Of a DNA stretch of 64,000 bases, positions 7,894 through 16,630 are shown piece after piece. The notes beneath the pieces are model-generated. The model searched no databases. It saw only the letters and a program-made list of their open reading frames with translations, and had not been told where the DNA came from. Made by a program: the position numbers and the translations under genes. Source of the stretch: Candidatus Sulfopaludibacter sp. SbA3. Lineage in GTDB: Bacteria; Acidobacteriota; Terriglobia; Bryobacterales; Bryobacteraceae. Within the stretch, counting starts at the first letter, position 1, and each line of letters begins with the position of its first letter. Location: assembly GCA_945890485.1 (NCBI GenBank), contig CAMDCN010000005.1, forward strand, positions 372,001-436,000, written 5' to 3'.

Positions 7894-10313
7894 GCGCCCC
7901 CGTGAATGCGCATGCCGTAGAAGCTGCGCCAGACAAAGTACAGCCCAATCACCAGGAAGACAACGGTCAAAATGCCCGTGATCTCCGAACCCTGCGCCTT
8001 GAAACTCTCAGCCAGCTCCACCGCCAGCAGGCCGAACAGCGTTGTGAACTTGATGATCGGATTCATCGCCACCGAACTCGTGTCTTTGAACGGATCGCCC
8101 ACGGTATCGCCAACCACGGTCGCATCGTGCAGCGGAGTTCCTTTGGCTTGCAGCTCCACTTCGACGATCTTCTTGGCATTGTCCCAAGCGCCGCCGGCGT
8201 TGGCCATGAAGATCGCCTGATATAAGCCGAAGAGCGCGATCGAGACCAGATAGCCAATGAAGAAATACGACTCGTAGAAGGCAAAAGCCAGCGTCAGGAA
8301 AAACACCACCAGGAAGATGTTGAACATCCCACGCTGGGCGTAGCGGGTGCAAATCTCCACCACCTTCTTCGAATCATGCGTCGACGCCTTCGTCACGCCG
8401 TCGAGCTTCAAGTGAGCCTTGATGTACTCCACCGCCCGGAACGCGCCCGTCGTCACGGCCTGCATCGAAGCGCCCGTGAACCAGTAAATCACCGCGCCCC
8501 CCGTAATCAGGCCCAACAGAAACGGCGGATGCAGAATCGACAGGAAGATCAACTTGTCCGGCTGCAAGCCGTTCGTCAGCGAGACGATAATCGAGAAGAT
8601 CATCGTCGTCGCACCCACCACCGCCGTGCCGATCAGCACCGGCTTGGCCGTAGCTTTAAACGTATTGCCCGCCCCATCGTTCTCCTCAAGGAACCGCTTA
8701 GCGTTTTCAAACATCGGCCGGAAACCGAACTCGGCCTCAATCTCCTTCTCAATGCCTTTGATCTCCTCAATCTGCGAAAGCTCGTAGACGCTCTGCGCGT
8801 TGTCCGTTACGGGCCCGTAACTGTCAACCGCAATCGTCACCGGTCCCATGCCGAGGAAACCGAACGCCACCAGGCCGAAGGCGAACACCGCCGGCGCCAT
8901 CATCAGATTAGCTAGCCCCATCATGCTGATGTAGTAGGAAGTGCCCATCAGCAGAAGCATCGCCATACCGAGCCAGAACGCGCTGAAGTTGCCCGCCACT
9001 AAGCCCGAAAGGATGTTCAACGACGCCCCGCCCTCCCGCGAACTGATCACCACCTCGCGGACGTGCGCCGACTCGGTGGACGTGAAGGCCTTCACCAGTT
9101 CGGGGATAATCGCTCCCGCCAGCGTGCCGCAGGTGATGACGCTCGAAAGCTTCCACCACAGCGACATATCGCCGCCCAGCGTCGGAATCAGCAGGCTCGA
9201 AACCGCGTAGGTCAGCCCCACGGAAATCAGCGACGTCAGCCACACCAGCGTGGTCAGCGGCGTTTCAAAGTGCATCTTGTCGGCGTTGCTATACTTCGAT
9301 TTGGCCCAGGCTTCATTCAGGAAGTAACTCAGCGCGCTCGCCAGCACCATCACCACGCGCATCACGAAGATCCATACCAGCAGTTGCAGCCGAACCTCCT
9401 CGCGGGTTACCGCCAGCAGAATGAAGCTGATCAACGCCACGCCCGTCACGCCGTAGGTCTCAAACCCATCGGCCGATGGGCCCACCGAATCGCCTGCGTT
9501 GTCGCCAACGCAATCGGCAATCACGCCCGGGTTCCGCGCGTCGTCTTCCTTGATCTTGAAGACGATCTTCATCAGGTCCGCACCGATGTCGGCAATCTTC
9601 GTAAAGATGCCGCCCGCTACGCGTAGCGCCGCCGCGCCCAGCGATTCCCCGATCGCGAAACCAATGAAGCACGCCCCGGCGTAGTCTCGCGGGACGAACA
9701 GCAGAATGAACAGCATCAGAATCAGCTCAACCGAAATGAGCAACATGCCAATGCTCATCCCGGCCTTTAGCGGAATGGCGTAGCAGGGGTACGGTTTGCC
9801 CCGCAGCGCCGCGAAGGCGCAACGCGAATTGGCGAAGGTGTTCACCCGGATGCCAAACCACGCCACGCCGTAACTACCCGCAATCCCGATAATGCTGAAC
9901 AACAGAATGATGAAAACTTTAGTGAACTCGAAATGCTGTAGAAACCCGAAATAGAAAACAATAATCGCGCCGATGAACAACTCAAGAACCATGAGAAAGC
10001 GGCCCTGTGTGACGAGATAGGTTTTACACGTCACATAGATCAGCTCGGATACGTCGCGCATCGATTGATGCACCGGCATGTTCTGCAGTTCGCGATAGAT
10101 AATCAGGCCAAAGACCAGTCCTAACGCGGCGACGAACATTCCGGCCAACAAAAGGTTGAAGCCGGAAATACCGCCGAGAAAGGTGGCCTGGTGAAAGTCA
10201 GGCAGCACGAGATTTGCCTCTCCACCGCCGCGATGGGCCGGTTGCTGGGCAAAAGCCAGCAGAGAAGAGAAGGCAAAGGACACAAAAAGCCGTAGCTGGG
10301 AATGCAAGCGCAT
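7890..10313 (-). CDS. hppA: Membrane-bound ion-pumping pyrophosphatase, divergent type
   Basis: The 807-residue polytopic protein couples PPi hydrolysis to H+ (or Na+) pumping. The core signature lies near 263-285 and reads IADCVGDNAGDSVGP, against the usual IADNVGDNVGDCAGM, with the metal-binding Asp residues kept. It is preceded by EDDARNPGV, the counterpart of PEDDPRNPAV. Lys553 sits in GAGNTFKAT, the position that is Ala in K+-dependent enzymes and Lys in K+-independent ones, so K+ independence is predicted. The protein is longer than typical enzymes of about 670-720 residues, and it has GFAIGES where most have GFGFGAS. It may belong to the divergent Na+-regulated H+-pumping branch; the pumped ion is uncertain. 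A signal-like leader with HRGGGEAN precedes the first membrane helix. Confidence 0.92.
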   Translation of the reverse strand: MRLHSQLRLFVSFAFSSLLAFAQQPAHRGGGEANLVLPDFHQATFLGGISGFNLLLAGMFVAALGLVFGLIIYRELQNMPVHQSMRDVSELIYVTCKTYLVTQGRFLMVLELFIGAIIVFYFGFLQHFEFTKVFIILLFSIIGIAGSYGVAWFGIRVNTFANSRCAFAALRGKPYPCYAIPLKAGMSIGMLLISVELILMLFILLFVPRDYAGACFIGFAIGESLGAAALRVAGGIFTKIADIGADLMKIVFKIKEDDARNPGVIADCVGDNAGDSVGPSADGFETYGVTGVALISFILLAVTREEVRLQLLVWIFVMRVVMVLASALSYFLNEAWAKSKYSNADKMHFETPLTTLVWLTSLISVGLTYAVSSLLIPTLGGDMSLWWKLSSVITCGTLAGAIIPELVKAFTSTESAHVREVVISSREGGASLNILSGLVAGNFSAFWLGMAMLLLMGTSYYISMMGLANLMMAPAVFAFGLVAFGFLGMGPVTIAVDSYGPVTDNAQSVYELSQIEEIKGIEKEIEAEFGFRPMFENAKRFLEENDGAGNTFKATAKPVLIGTAVVGATTMIFSIIVSLTNGLQPDKLIFLSILHPPFLLGLITGGAVIYWFTGASMQAVTTGAFRAVEYIKAHLKLDGVTKASTHDSKKVVEICTRYAQRGMFNIFLVVFFLTLAFAFYESYFFIGYLVSIALFGLYQAIFMANAGGAWDNAKKIVEVELQAKGTPLHDATVVGDTVGDPFKDTSSVAMNPIIKFTTLFGLLAVELAESFKAQGSEITGILTVVFLVIGLYFVWRSFYGMRIHGGA

Positions 10314-10414
10314 TCGGTTGTTTCCTCCGGACGTGGGATGACCCGCACTTCGGGCCGCCCGACACGATACTAACTTTTGCCGTGGGGCGCAAAGGTTAGT
10401 TCGTGGAGGAACGC

Positions 10415-11560
10415 TTACAGCGCTTCAAAGATCAGACATTTCAGGTAAAGGGTCTCCGGCACGCTGAGCAGAATCGGGTGGTCCTGCGCCTGCACGCGCC
10501 GCTCCAGCACGCGCAGGCTCCGCCGCGCATCGCGCGCCGCTTCCGCTACGGCTTCAAACAGCATCGCCTCGCTGATGTGGTGGGAACAGGAACAGGTGAT
10601 CAGCGTGCCCCCCTGCGCGAGCAGTTGCAGACCGCGCAGGTTCAACTCTTTATATCCGCGCATCGCGCCGTCAATCTGCGCCTTTGACTTCGCGAACGCC
10701 GGCGGGTCCAGCACCATCGTGTCGAACTGCCGTCCCCCCGTCCGGAATCCCGCCAACAGGTCGAACACGTCCGCCTCGCGGAAGCGGATGTTGTCGAAGC
10801 CGTTTCGCTGCCGGTTGGCTTCCGCCGTCGCCAGCACGGCCGCCCCACTGTCGACCCCCTCAACGGATTCGCAGCCCCGCGCCAAGTGCAGTGCGAAGCC
10901 GCCCGAAGAGGTGAAACAGTCCAGCGCCTTGCCCCGGCCCCAGCGCGCTGCGGCGACATAGTTTTCCCGCTGGTCGAGATACACGCCGGTCTTCTGCCCG
11001 CCCAACAGGTTGGCTTCAAACTGGAGACCGTTCATCGTCACCGCTACCGGTCCGGTCAACTCGCCGTGGACTACGCCGCTCCGCAGCGGCAGCTCTTCTT
11101 TCTGCCGCACCACCGCGTCGTTCCGCTCGACGATCGCCCGCGGCGAATACTGCTCCGCCAGCGCGGCGACGATCTCCGCCTGTATCCGGTCCATGCCCTG
11201 GTTCAGAGTCTGCACCACGAAGCAATCGTCGTAGCGATCGATGATCAACGCCGGCATCTGGTCCGCTTCGCTCGAAACCAAGCGGTAGGCGTTCGTATCG
11301 CGCACCACCCGGTCGCGGAACGCCTGCGCCGCCGCGATGCGCCCGGCGACATTAAAATCCTTCCCCAGCAGACGCAACGTAATCTGCGACGAGCTCGAAA
11401 AATGAGCCGCGCCGCACGGGCGTCCTCGCGGATCGAGCACGTTCACGACATCCCCGGCGAGTGCCTGCCCTCGGTCGGAAATGTCGCTCGAATAAATCCA
11501 AACGTGCCCCGCAGCCAGACGTTCGGCGGCGCGGCGGTTAATCGTTACGGTCGGTAGCAA
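10415..11560 (-). CDS. rlmI: 23S rRNA cytosine-5 methyltransferase, RlmI type
   Basis: The 381-residue protein has the layout of RlmI, which methylates C1962 of 23S rRNA. An N-terminal PUA domain spans about 1-75 and starts with a basic AAERLAAGHVWIY. A central domain follows, then a Rossmann SAM-binding domain with ALDCFTSSGGFALHLA (motif I). LDPPAFAKSK and TCSCSHH are the two catalytic motifs; the Cys of TCSCS is the likely nucleophile. The LLGGQKTGVYLDQR segment is typical. The start is TTG 11560, only four bases after the hsp20 stop, so the gene is read from the hsp20 promoter or a local one. No in-frame ATG lies near the start. Confidence 0.9.
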   Translation of the reverse strand: MLPTVTINRRAAERLAAGHVWIYSSDISDRGQALAGDVVNVLDPRGRPCGAAHFSSSSQITLRLLGKDFNVAGRIAAAQAFRDRVVRDTNAYRLVSSEADQMPALIIDRYDDCFVVQTLNQGMDRIQAEIVAALAEQYSPRAIVERNDAVVRQKEELPLRSGVVHGELTGPVAVTMNGLQFEANLLGGQKTGVYLDQRENYVAAARWGRGKALDCFTSSGGFALHLARGCESVEGVDSGAAVLATAEANRQRNGFDNIRFREADVFDLLAGFRTGGRQFDTMVLDPPAFAKSKAQIDGAMRGYKELNLRGLQLLAQGGTLITCSCSHHISEAMLFEAVAEAARDARRSLRVLERRVQAQDHPILLSVPETLYLKCLIFEAL

Positions 11561-11564
11561 CCCA

Positions 11565-12008
11565 CTAGCTTACCTGGACCTGGATCGAACGGGGCTTCGC
11601 CAGCTCTTTCTTGCCCAAGGTAATCTGCAGCACGCCGTTCTTGTACTCGGCGGCCACCTTCTCCGGATCCACCGTCTCCGGCATCGTGAACGACCGGGCA
11701 AACTGCCCATAGTGACGCTCCACCCGGTGATAGCCCGTCTTGTCATCCTTGCGCTCAAACTCGCGCTGACCCTTCAGCGTCAACGTACCGTTTTCCAAGC
11801 GGATGTCGATTTTGCCCAGGTCGACGCCCGGAATATCGGCGCGCAGAACCAACTGGTTCTCGTCCTCGAGGATGTCCACGGCGGGAATCCAAGGCCGGAC
11901 ATTGCCCTCGCTTTCATTCACGAACCGGTTCAACGTGTCCTCGAACAGACGGAACGAAACCGGAAAATCATTCAAGTTAGCAAACGGGGAGAATTTGGTG
12001 ATCGACAT
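11565..12008 (-). CDS. Hsp20/alpha-crystallin small heat-shock protein
   Basis: The 147-residue protein is a small ATP-independent chaperone that holds unfolding proteins. The alpha-crystallin domain covers about 38-140: WIPAVDILEDENQLVLRADI is its first strand pair, IDIRLENGTLTLKG its core, and the conserved NGVLQITLGK marks its end. A short C-terminal tail (SIQVQV) carries an I-x-V oligomer-contact motif. The N-terminal arm is short. A GAGG ribosome binding site lies eight bases before ATG 12008. A strong sigma-70-type promoter with an inverted repeat across the start point lies just upstream. The rlmI gene follows after four bases. Confidence 0.95.
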   Translation of the reverse strand: MSITKFSPFANLNDFPVSFRLFEDTLNRFVNESEGNVRPWIPAVDILEDENQLVLRADIPGVDLGKIDIRLENGTLTLKGQREFERKDDKTGYHRVERHYGQFARSFTMPETVDPEKVAAEYKNGVLQITLGKKELAKPRSIQVQVS

Positions 12009-12070
12009 TGTGTTTTCCTCGTGAGATGTACTCTCAAGAACAATATATTACCTGAGTGTGGTGGTGTCAA
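12009..12070 (-). promoter_or_regulatory. hsp20 promoter with inverted repeat over the start site
   Basis: Read on the minus strand, -35 TTGACA (12065-12070) and -10 TATATT (12042-12047) are exactly 17 bases apart. The predicted start is near 12035. A perfect inverted repeat TGAGA-N5-TCTCA occupies 12022-12036, across or just after the start point, where an operator or a 5'-UTR stem would act. A looser CTCAGG...CTTGAG pair flanks the -10. The left arm CTTGAG resembles half of the HspR/HAIR consensus CTTGAGT-N7-ACTCAAG, but the right half does not fit well. The -35 lies inside the last codons of msrQ. Confidence 0.7.
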
Positions 12071-12683
12071 GTATTTTTTTCCTGCGCCGATTCTTCTCCC
12101 AAATCCAGTGCCCCGTACGGTATAGAAGTAGGACTCCCACCCCCATTCCCCAGTAAATCGGCGCCCACAACGCCGCCTTCCCCTGCCAGTAAAAATGAAC
12201 AACCCCAGCAATTGCAGAGACATACACCAACCGGTGCAGCATCTGCCAACGCTTCCCCCCCATCCGCTTGATCGCCCCGGTCCACGATGTCGCCGCAAGC
12301 GGTACCATTACCGCTAAACCGATCAGCCCTGCCACAAAAAATCTGCGCGTCGTAATATCTTCCCAGATGATCTCCTGGTTCCACTGCACATCGACCGCAT
12401 AGTAATGCCAAGCGTGCAGACAGCCATAAAAAAAGGCGAACAGCCCGATCATTCGCCGGAACCGGATCAATCCGCTCTGGCCCGGCAGACGGCGCAGAGG
12501 GGTGATGCACAGCACGCCCACCAGAAACCGGAGCGTCCAATCTCCGGTATACCGGGCTACCGTCTCGATCCGGTTAATTCCCAGTTCGTTGTTTTGCCAG
12601 CGCCACGCCAGCAGAAGTAGCGGTATCAGGCACAAGCCGAAAACCACTGGTTTCGACCACCGATGAGTCCAGATCCAATTCAC
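12048..12683 (-). CDS. msrQ: MsrQ, heme-binding membrane subunit of MsrPQ
   Basis: The 211-residue protein has about six membrane helices and the ferric-reductase-like layout of MsrQ (YedZ). It passes quinol electrons to the periplasmic methionine sulfoxide reductase MsrP. Family features seen are TGDWTLRFLVGVLCITPLRR, then GLFAFFYGCLHAWHY with heme-ligand-type His, TSWTGAIKRMGGKRWQMLHRLVY, and VVHFYW. I take GTG 12683 as the start because AAGGAG (12690-12695) lies six bases before it. An ATG at 12722 would only add a charged 13-residue leader. No msrP gene is visible next to it. The gene is divergent from the PEP-CTERM gene. Confidence 0.88.
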   Translation of the reverse strand: MNWIWTHRWSKPVVFGLCLIPLLLLAWRWQNNELGINRIETVARYTGDWTLRFLVGVLCITPLRRLPGQSGLIRFRRMIGLFAFFYGCLHAWHYYAVDVQWNQEIIWEDITTRRFFVAGLIGLAVMVPLAATSWTGAIKRMGGKRWQMLHRLVYVSAIAGVVHFYWQGKAALWAPIYWGMGVGVLLLYRTGHWIWEKNRRRKKILDTTTLR

Positions 12684-12734
12684 AATTCGCTCCTTTTCGC
12701 CGACAAGCCCACTAGGGAACACCGCTTTTCAACC

Positions 12735-13955
12735 ATGCGCTCGTGCTACACCATTCTGACGCTCCTACTGGTCCTGCTGGGAACGTCATGTCAAAAGCAG
12801 ACGGCCGAATCTTCAGCCGATCGGCCCAATATTCGTCCCGTCGTTAGTTCCAAACCGGCGGCCAAGACGCCCGGCCGGCCCGTATTCCCCTACTCCGTGG
12901 TCGCCGGCGGACTCACAAACTCCACCGAAATGGCCGATGCCATCCAGCAGGATCCCGTCGTCCGCGAGCACTACGCCGGCCTCCGGCCCGCCAGTTTCCG
13001 CCCGGAGGTCTTGCCGGCAGACCGGAAAGGCTACGTCTCTTACCGGATTCGCGGCAAAGTCTTCTGGTCCCGCCGCCTCATGACCCTGAAGAAGGGAGAA
13101 ACGGTCCTGACCGATGGCGAAACCATGCTCCGCGGCCGCTGTGGCAACCGCATCTCCTCCGTCGCTATGTCCCCTACGGCTCCAGAAGCAGAGGAACCCA
13201 CCGAGGCCGTCCTTAACTCCTGGCAGGATGCCCGCCTCCTGGCTGGAATTCCCCCCGTACCCGTTGCCAGCCCCATCGACGGTACCCTCAACCTCGACCG
13301 CTCGGCGCCAACTGATCCGCAGGCCTCGTCCCTATTGGTACCCCTTGATTCGGAAGTATTCGGCTTCTTCCTGCCCACGGCGAATCCCGGCTCCCCCGGC
13401 GGCTTCTGGATTGGCGGTGGCAGTCCAAACGGCGGCGGAAGTGGCGGTAACGGCGGCAGCCCCGGCGGCGATCTCGTCGGCGGAGGAACTCCCCCCTCCG
13501 TACCCCCCGGTTCCGTTCCAGGCACCGATCCCGGACCCGTGCCACCCATCGCAATTCTCCCCCCGAACGTCATCGCGTCTCTACCGCCCGTCGCCGGATT
13601 GCCTCTTCCGCCCGAGACCGCCTATTTCGTGCCGCCCATTGCCAATCCCCCGGCTATTGAACCGCCGAACGTTAATTGGCCGCCCACGACGAGCTATCCG
13701 CCCGCCACGGTACCGCCGGGCGTCGTCCCGCCCGGAACCCCTCCGCCCTCGACGCCACCGTCAGAGGTGCCCCCCGGAGTGGGCGACCCGCCCCCGTCTA
13801 ACCCGCCAACGGTCTCCGATCCACCCCCCGGCTTCCCCCCGCCCGGCCCGCCGGAAGACGAAACCGCCGTCCCGGAACCAGCCACCGTCCTGCTCGCCGC
13901 CAGCGCCCTCGCGCTCCTCGGCGCCGGACGCTACTTTGCTCGCCGCCGCCGCTAA
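12735..13955 (+). CDS. PEP-CTERM sorted exported protein, Pro/Gly-rich
   Basis: Taken from ATG 12735, the 406-residue product starts with a signal sequence (MRSCYTILTLLLVLLGTSC); an in-frame ATG 24 codons earlier exists but gives no better leader. A small conserved-looking domain (about 55-140) has KGYVSYRIRGKVFWSRR and GETMLRGRCGNRIS. Two low-complexity stretches follow: Gly/Ser-rich (about 225-260) and a long Pro-rich region with PPG, PPS and PPT steps. The C-terminus is a classic PEP-CTERM signal: VPEPATVLLAASALALLGAG and then RYFARRRR. In Gram-negative bacteria this is cut by exosortase for surface or exopolysaccharide association; exosortase is not in this window. The stop overlaps the convergent oxidoreductase stop by four bases. 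Confidence 0.85.
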   Translation: MRSCYTILTLLLVLLGTSCQKQTAESSADRPNIRPVVSSKPAAKTPGRPVFPYSVVAGGLTNSTEMADAIQQDPVVREHYAGLRPASFRPEVLPADRKGYVSYRIRGKVFWSRRLMTLKKGETVLTDGETMLRGRCGNRISSVAMSPTAPEAEEPTEAVLNSWQDARLLAGIPPVPVASPIDGTLNLDRSAPTDPQASSLLVPLDSEVFGFFLPTANPGSPGGFWIGGGSPNGGGSGGNGGSPGGDLVGGGTPPSVPPGSVPGTDPGPVPPIAILPPNVIASLPPVAGLPLPPETAYFVPPIANPPAIEPPNVNWPPTTSYPPATVPPGVVPPGTPPPSTPPSEVPPGVGDPPPSNPPTVSDPPPGFPPPGPPEDETAVPEPATVLLAASALALLGAGRYFARRRR

Positions 13956-15259
13956 ACCTTCTCCGGCACGACGTACGGCTTCCGGTACTCCCGCGTCAAC
14001 ATGCGGTTCGCCTCGGCGTCCGCCTCGTACCGCACCGTCGCCGCGTTCATCGTCAGCTTCCGGCCCAACCGGTAGCTCGTATTCGCCATGTGGCACATCG
14101 CCGCCGATAGCGCGCCCTGCTCAATCTCCGCTGTCAACGACTCCCGCTTCCGGCTCTTCACCGCCTGCAGGAAATTGTCCATGTGCGGCGCCGAGTCCCA
14201 CTGCTTGGCCTCCCGGAACGGCTCGTCCATCACCTTCTCGTGCTTCTCGCCCTTATAAACCTGGAAGCCGCCGACGTCGACAACCATATACCCGTCGCTG
14301 CCAAAGAACAGATTCCCAATCGTATGCCCGCCCCGGAACGGTAGCCCGCCCTCAGCCCCGGTCAACAGCCCCCGCACTTCAAACTGCAACTGCATATCGC
14401 CGAAGTCGAACGTCGCGCTCTGTGTATTCGGCGTCTCCTGGTCGTCGTCGTACGCAAACTTCCCGCCCGTCGAATACACCGATTTCGGCAACTCGTTCTT
14501 TCCCAACCCCCATCGTGCATAGTCCATCTCATGCACGCCCTGGTTCCCGATGTCCCCGTTCCCCGTATCCCAGAACCAATGCCAGTTGTAAGCAAACCGC
14601 AGCTCATTGAACGGCCGCATCGGCGCCGGACCCAAAAACTTGTCCCAATCCAGCCCCGGCGGCGTCGCCGTATCCGGCTTCCGGCCAATCGAAGGCCGCC
14701 GCTTATAGCAAAGCCCCTTGGCCAGATACAGCTTCCCAATCACGCCCTGCCGCAGCAGCTCCACCGCGCGCATCTTGTGCTGAATCGTCCGCGACTGCGA
14801 ACCCACCTGCACCATCCGCCCATACTTCCGCGCCGCCGCCACCATCTGCTGCCCCTCGTAGATGTTATGGCTCGCCGGCTTCTCAATATAAACGTCCTTC
14901 CCCGCCTGGCAAGCCCAAATCGTACTCAGCGCATGCCAATGGTTCGGCGTCACAATCGACACGGCGTCAATCGACTTATCGTCAAACACCTGCCGCATAT
15001 CCGAATACACCTTCGGCTTCTTCCCCGTCAGCTTTTCGACCAACGCCACGCCCCGCTCCTGCGCCGCCTGGTTCACATCGCAAATCGCCGAGATGTTCGC
15101 CGACGCGAGCGTCGAGTAGAACCCCACATGGTCCCGCCCCCGGCCCCCCAACCCCACAATCGCCAAGCTCACTTTGTCGTTCGCGCCCATCAGGCGTCCG
15201 GCGGCCGCCGCCCCCGCTGCTGCTAACCCCGCCGTTGCTAACAATGCTCTCCGTTCCAT
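13952..15259 (-). CDS. Gfo/Idh/MocA family oxidoreductase with export leader
   Basis: The 435-residue protein begins with a Tat-like leader ([16 protein letters not shown]). The Rossmann domain (about 30-160) has the nucleotide-binding [10 protein letters not shown], and [15 protein letters not shown] followed by IEKPASHN with the family's catalytic-type Lys. The C-terminal alpha/beta domain ends near 430. Members are NAD(P)-dependent sugar or sugar-derivative oxidoreductases. Exported versions are abundant in Acidobacteria and Planctomycetes and may act on glycans, with the cofactor retained in the fold. The substrate is unknown. It lies downstream of xseA with ten bases between them, and is convergent with the PEP-CTERM gene. 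Confidence 0.88.
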   Translation of the reverse strand: MERRALLATAGLAAAGAAAAGRLMGANDKVSLAIVGLGGRGRDHVGFYSTLASANISAICDVNQAAQERGVALVEKLTGKKPKVYSDMRQVFDDKSIDAVSIVTPNHWHALSTIWACQAGKDVYIEKPASHNIYEGQQMVAAARKYGRMVQVGSQSRTIQHKMRAVELLRQGVIGKLYLAKGLCYKRRPSIGRKPDTATPPGLDWDKFLGPAPMRPFNELRFAYNWHWFWDTGNGDIGNQGVHEMDYARWGLGKNELPKSVYSTGGKFAYDDDQETPNTQSATFDFGDMQLQFEVRGLLTGAEGGLPFRGGHTIGNLFFGSDGYMVVDVGGFQVYKGEKHEKVMDEPFREAKQWDSAPHMDNFLQAVKSRKRESLTAEIEQGALSAAMCHMANTSYRLGRKLTMNAATVRYEADAEANRMLTREYRKPYVVPEKV

Positions 15260-15268
15260 GGCCTCATC

Positions 15269-16600
15269 CTATCCCATAACTTTAATGTCCAACTCGCCCT
15301 TGCCCAACCGCACCTGCAGCCCCTCGCCCGGAAAAGTCTCCTCCGCCGACCGGATCACCTGCCCGTTGTAGCGCATCACCACCGCATACCCCCGCTCCAA
15401 AATCGCCAGCGGACTCAACTGCTCCAGCTTCGCCGTACTCACCTCCAGCCGCCGCTCCGCCCCCGCCAACCGCCGTTCCATCAGCTCCGCCACCCTACTC
15501 TCTGCCCGGTCCAACCGCCGCCGCCCCTCCGCCATCCGCAACCGCAAATCCATCCGCCGCAAACGCAAATCCAACTCCGTCCACCGCTCCCGCGCCTCGC
15601 CCACCGCCTCCCGGCCCAACCCCCGCAACGCAAAGTCCGCGTCATCCACCCGCTGCTGCAGCCGGTTGATCTTCCGTGCAATCGACGTCTGCACCCCCTC
15701 CACGCCCACCGCGCTCCATCGCCGGTGCGCGTCCAGAATCACGAACCGCAGCGCCTGCGTCATCCGCCACTGCGCGTTGTCGATCTGGTCCAGCACCGCC
15801 TCCCGCGTCGCCGTCAGAATCTCCGCCGCCGCCGACGGCGTAGGCGCCCGCAGGTCCGCCACGAAGTCCGCAATCGTAAAATCCGTCTCGTGCCCAATCG
15901 CCGAAATCACCGGCACCGAGCACTCAAAGATCGCCCGCGCCACCGCCTCTTCATTAAACGTCCACAAATCCTCGAGCGACCCGCCCCCGCGTGCCACCAC
16001 GACCACCTCCGCCCAGCCCCCTTCCGAAAAGTGCCGGATCCCTTCCACCACCTGCTCCGCCGATCCCGCCCCCTGCACCAGCGCCGGCCACAGGCGCACA
16101 TGCAACCCCGGAAACCGCCGTTCAATCACATGCAGAAAATCCCGGATCACCGCCCCCGTCGGCGAGGTCACAATCCCGATCCGCTGCGGCAACTTCGGCA
16201 GCGCCCGCTTCCGCAGCGCCGAAAACAGCCCCTCCGCCTCCAGCCGCTTCTTCAACTGTTCAAACGCCAGTTGCAACGCCCCCTGCCCCAGCGGCTCAAT
16301 CATCTCCACAATCAGTTGGTACTCGCCCCGCGGCTCATACACCTCCACCCGCCCCCGCGCCAGCACCGCCAATCCATCGTTCGGCTTGAACCGCAGCAGC
16401 CGATAACTGCCTTTCCAGCACGCGCAACGGATCTGCGCGCCCTCATCTTTCAGCGTGAAGTAAGCGTGCCCGCTCGTCGCCACCTTCAGTCCCGAAACTT
16501 CCCCGCTCACCCAAATGTTTGTAAACTCGGTGGACAGGATCTCCGCGATCTCACCCGTCAGTTCGCTCACCGTGTACTGTCGCCGCGGCGCCAATTCCAT
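15269..16600 (-). CDS. xseA: Exodeoxyribonuclease VII large subunit
   Basis: The 443-residue protein matches XseA in length and order. An OB-fold domain spans about 8-105 ([18 protein letters not shown], then IWVSGEVSG). The catalytic domain spans about 125-320 and holds [43 protein letters not shown] and [29 protein letters not shown] coiled-coil C-terminal part closes with [13 protein letters not shown]. ExoVII degrades single-stranded DNA from both ends together with many XseB subunits. No xseB is visible nearby, which is odd because the two are often linked. The start is 30 bases from the divergent glnA start. Confidence 0.95.
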   Translation of the reverse strand: MELAPRRQYTVSELTGEIAEILSTEFTNIWVSGEVSGLKVATSGHAYFTLKDEGAQIRCACWKGSYRLLRFKPNDGLAVLARGRVEVYEPRGEYQLIVEMIEPLGQGALQLAFEQLKKRLEAEGLFSALRKRALPKLPQRIGIVTSPTGAVIRDFLHVIERRFPGLHVRLWPALVQGAGSAEQVVEGIRHFSEGGWAEVVVVARGGGSLEDLWTFNEEAVARAIFECSVPVISAIGHETDFTIADFVADLRAPTPSAAAEILTATREAVLDQIDNAQWRMTQALRFVILDAHRRWSAVGVEGVQTSIARKINRLQQRVDDADFALRGLGREAVGEARERWTELDLRLRRMDLRLRMAEGRRRLDRAESRVAELMERRLAGAERRLEVSTAKLEQLSPLAILERGYAVVMRYNGQVIRSAEETFPGEGLQVRLGKGELDIKVMG

Positions 16601-16630
16601 CCCCCGATTCTCTCACCCCGGAGCCCCCAA

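Noticed and set aside
15725-16630. A 302-codon upstream extension of the glnA frame
   Set aside because: It is Arg/Pro/His-rich and antisense to xseA. The known glutamine synthetase start is at 16631.
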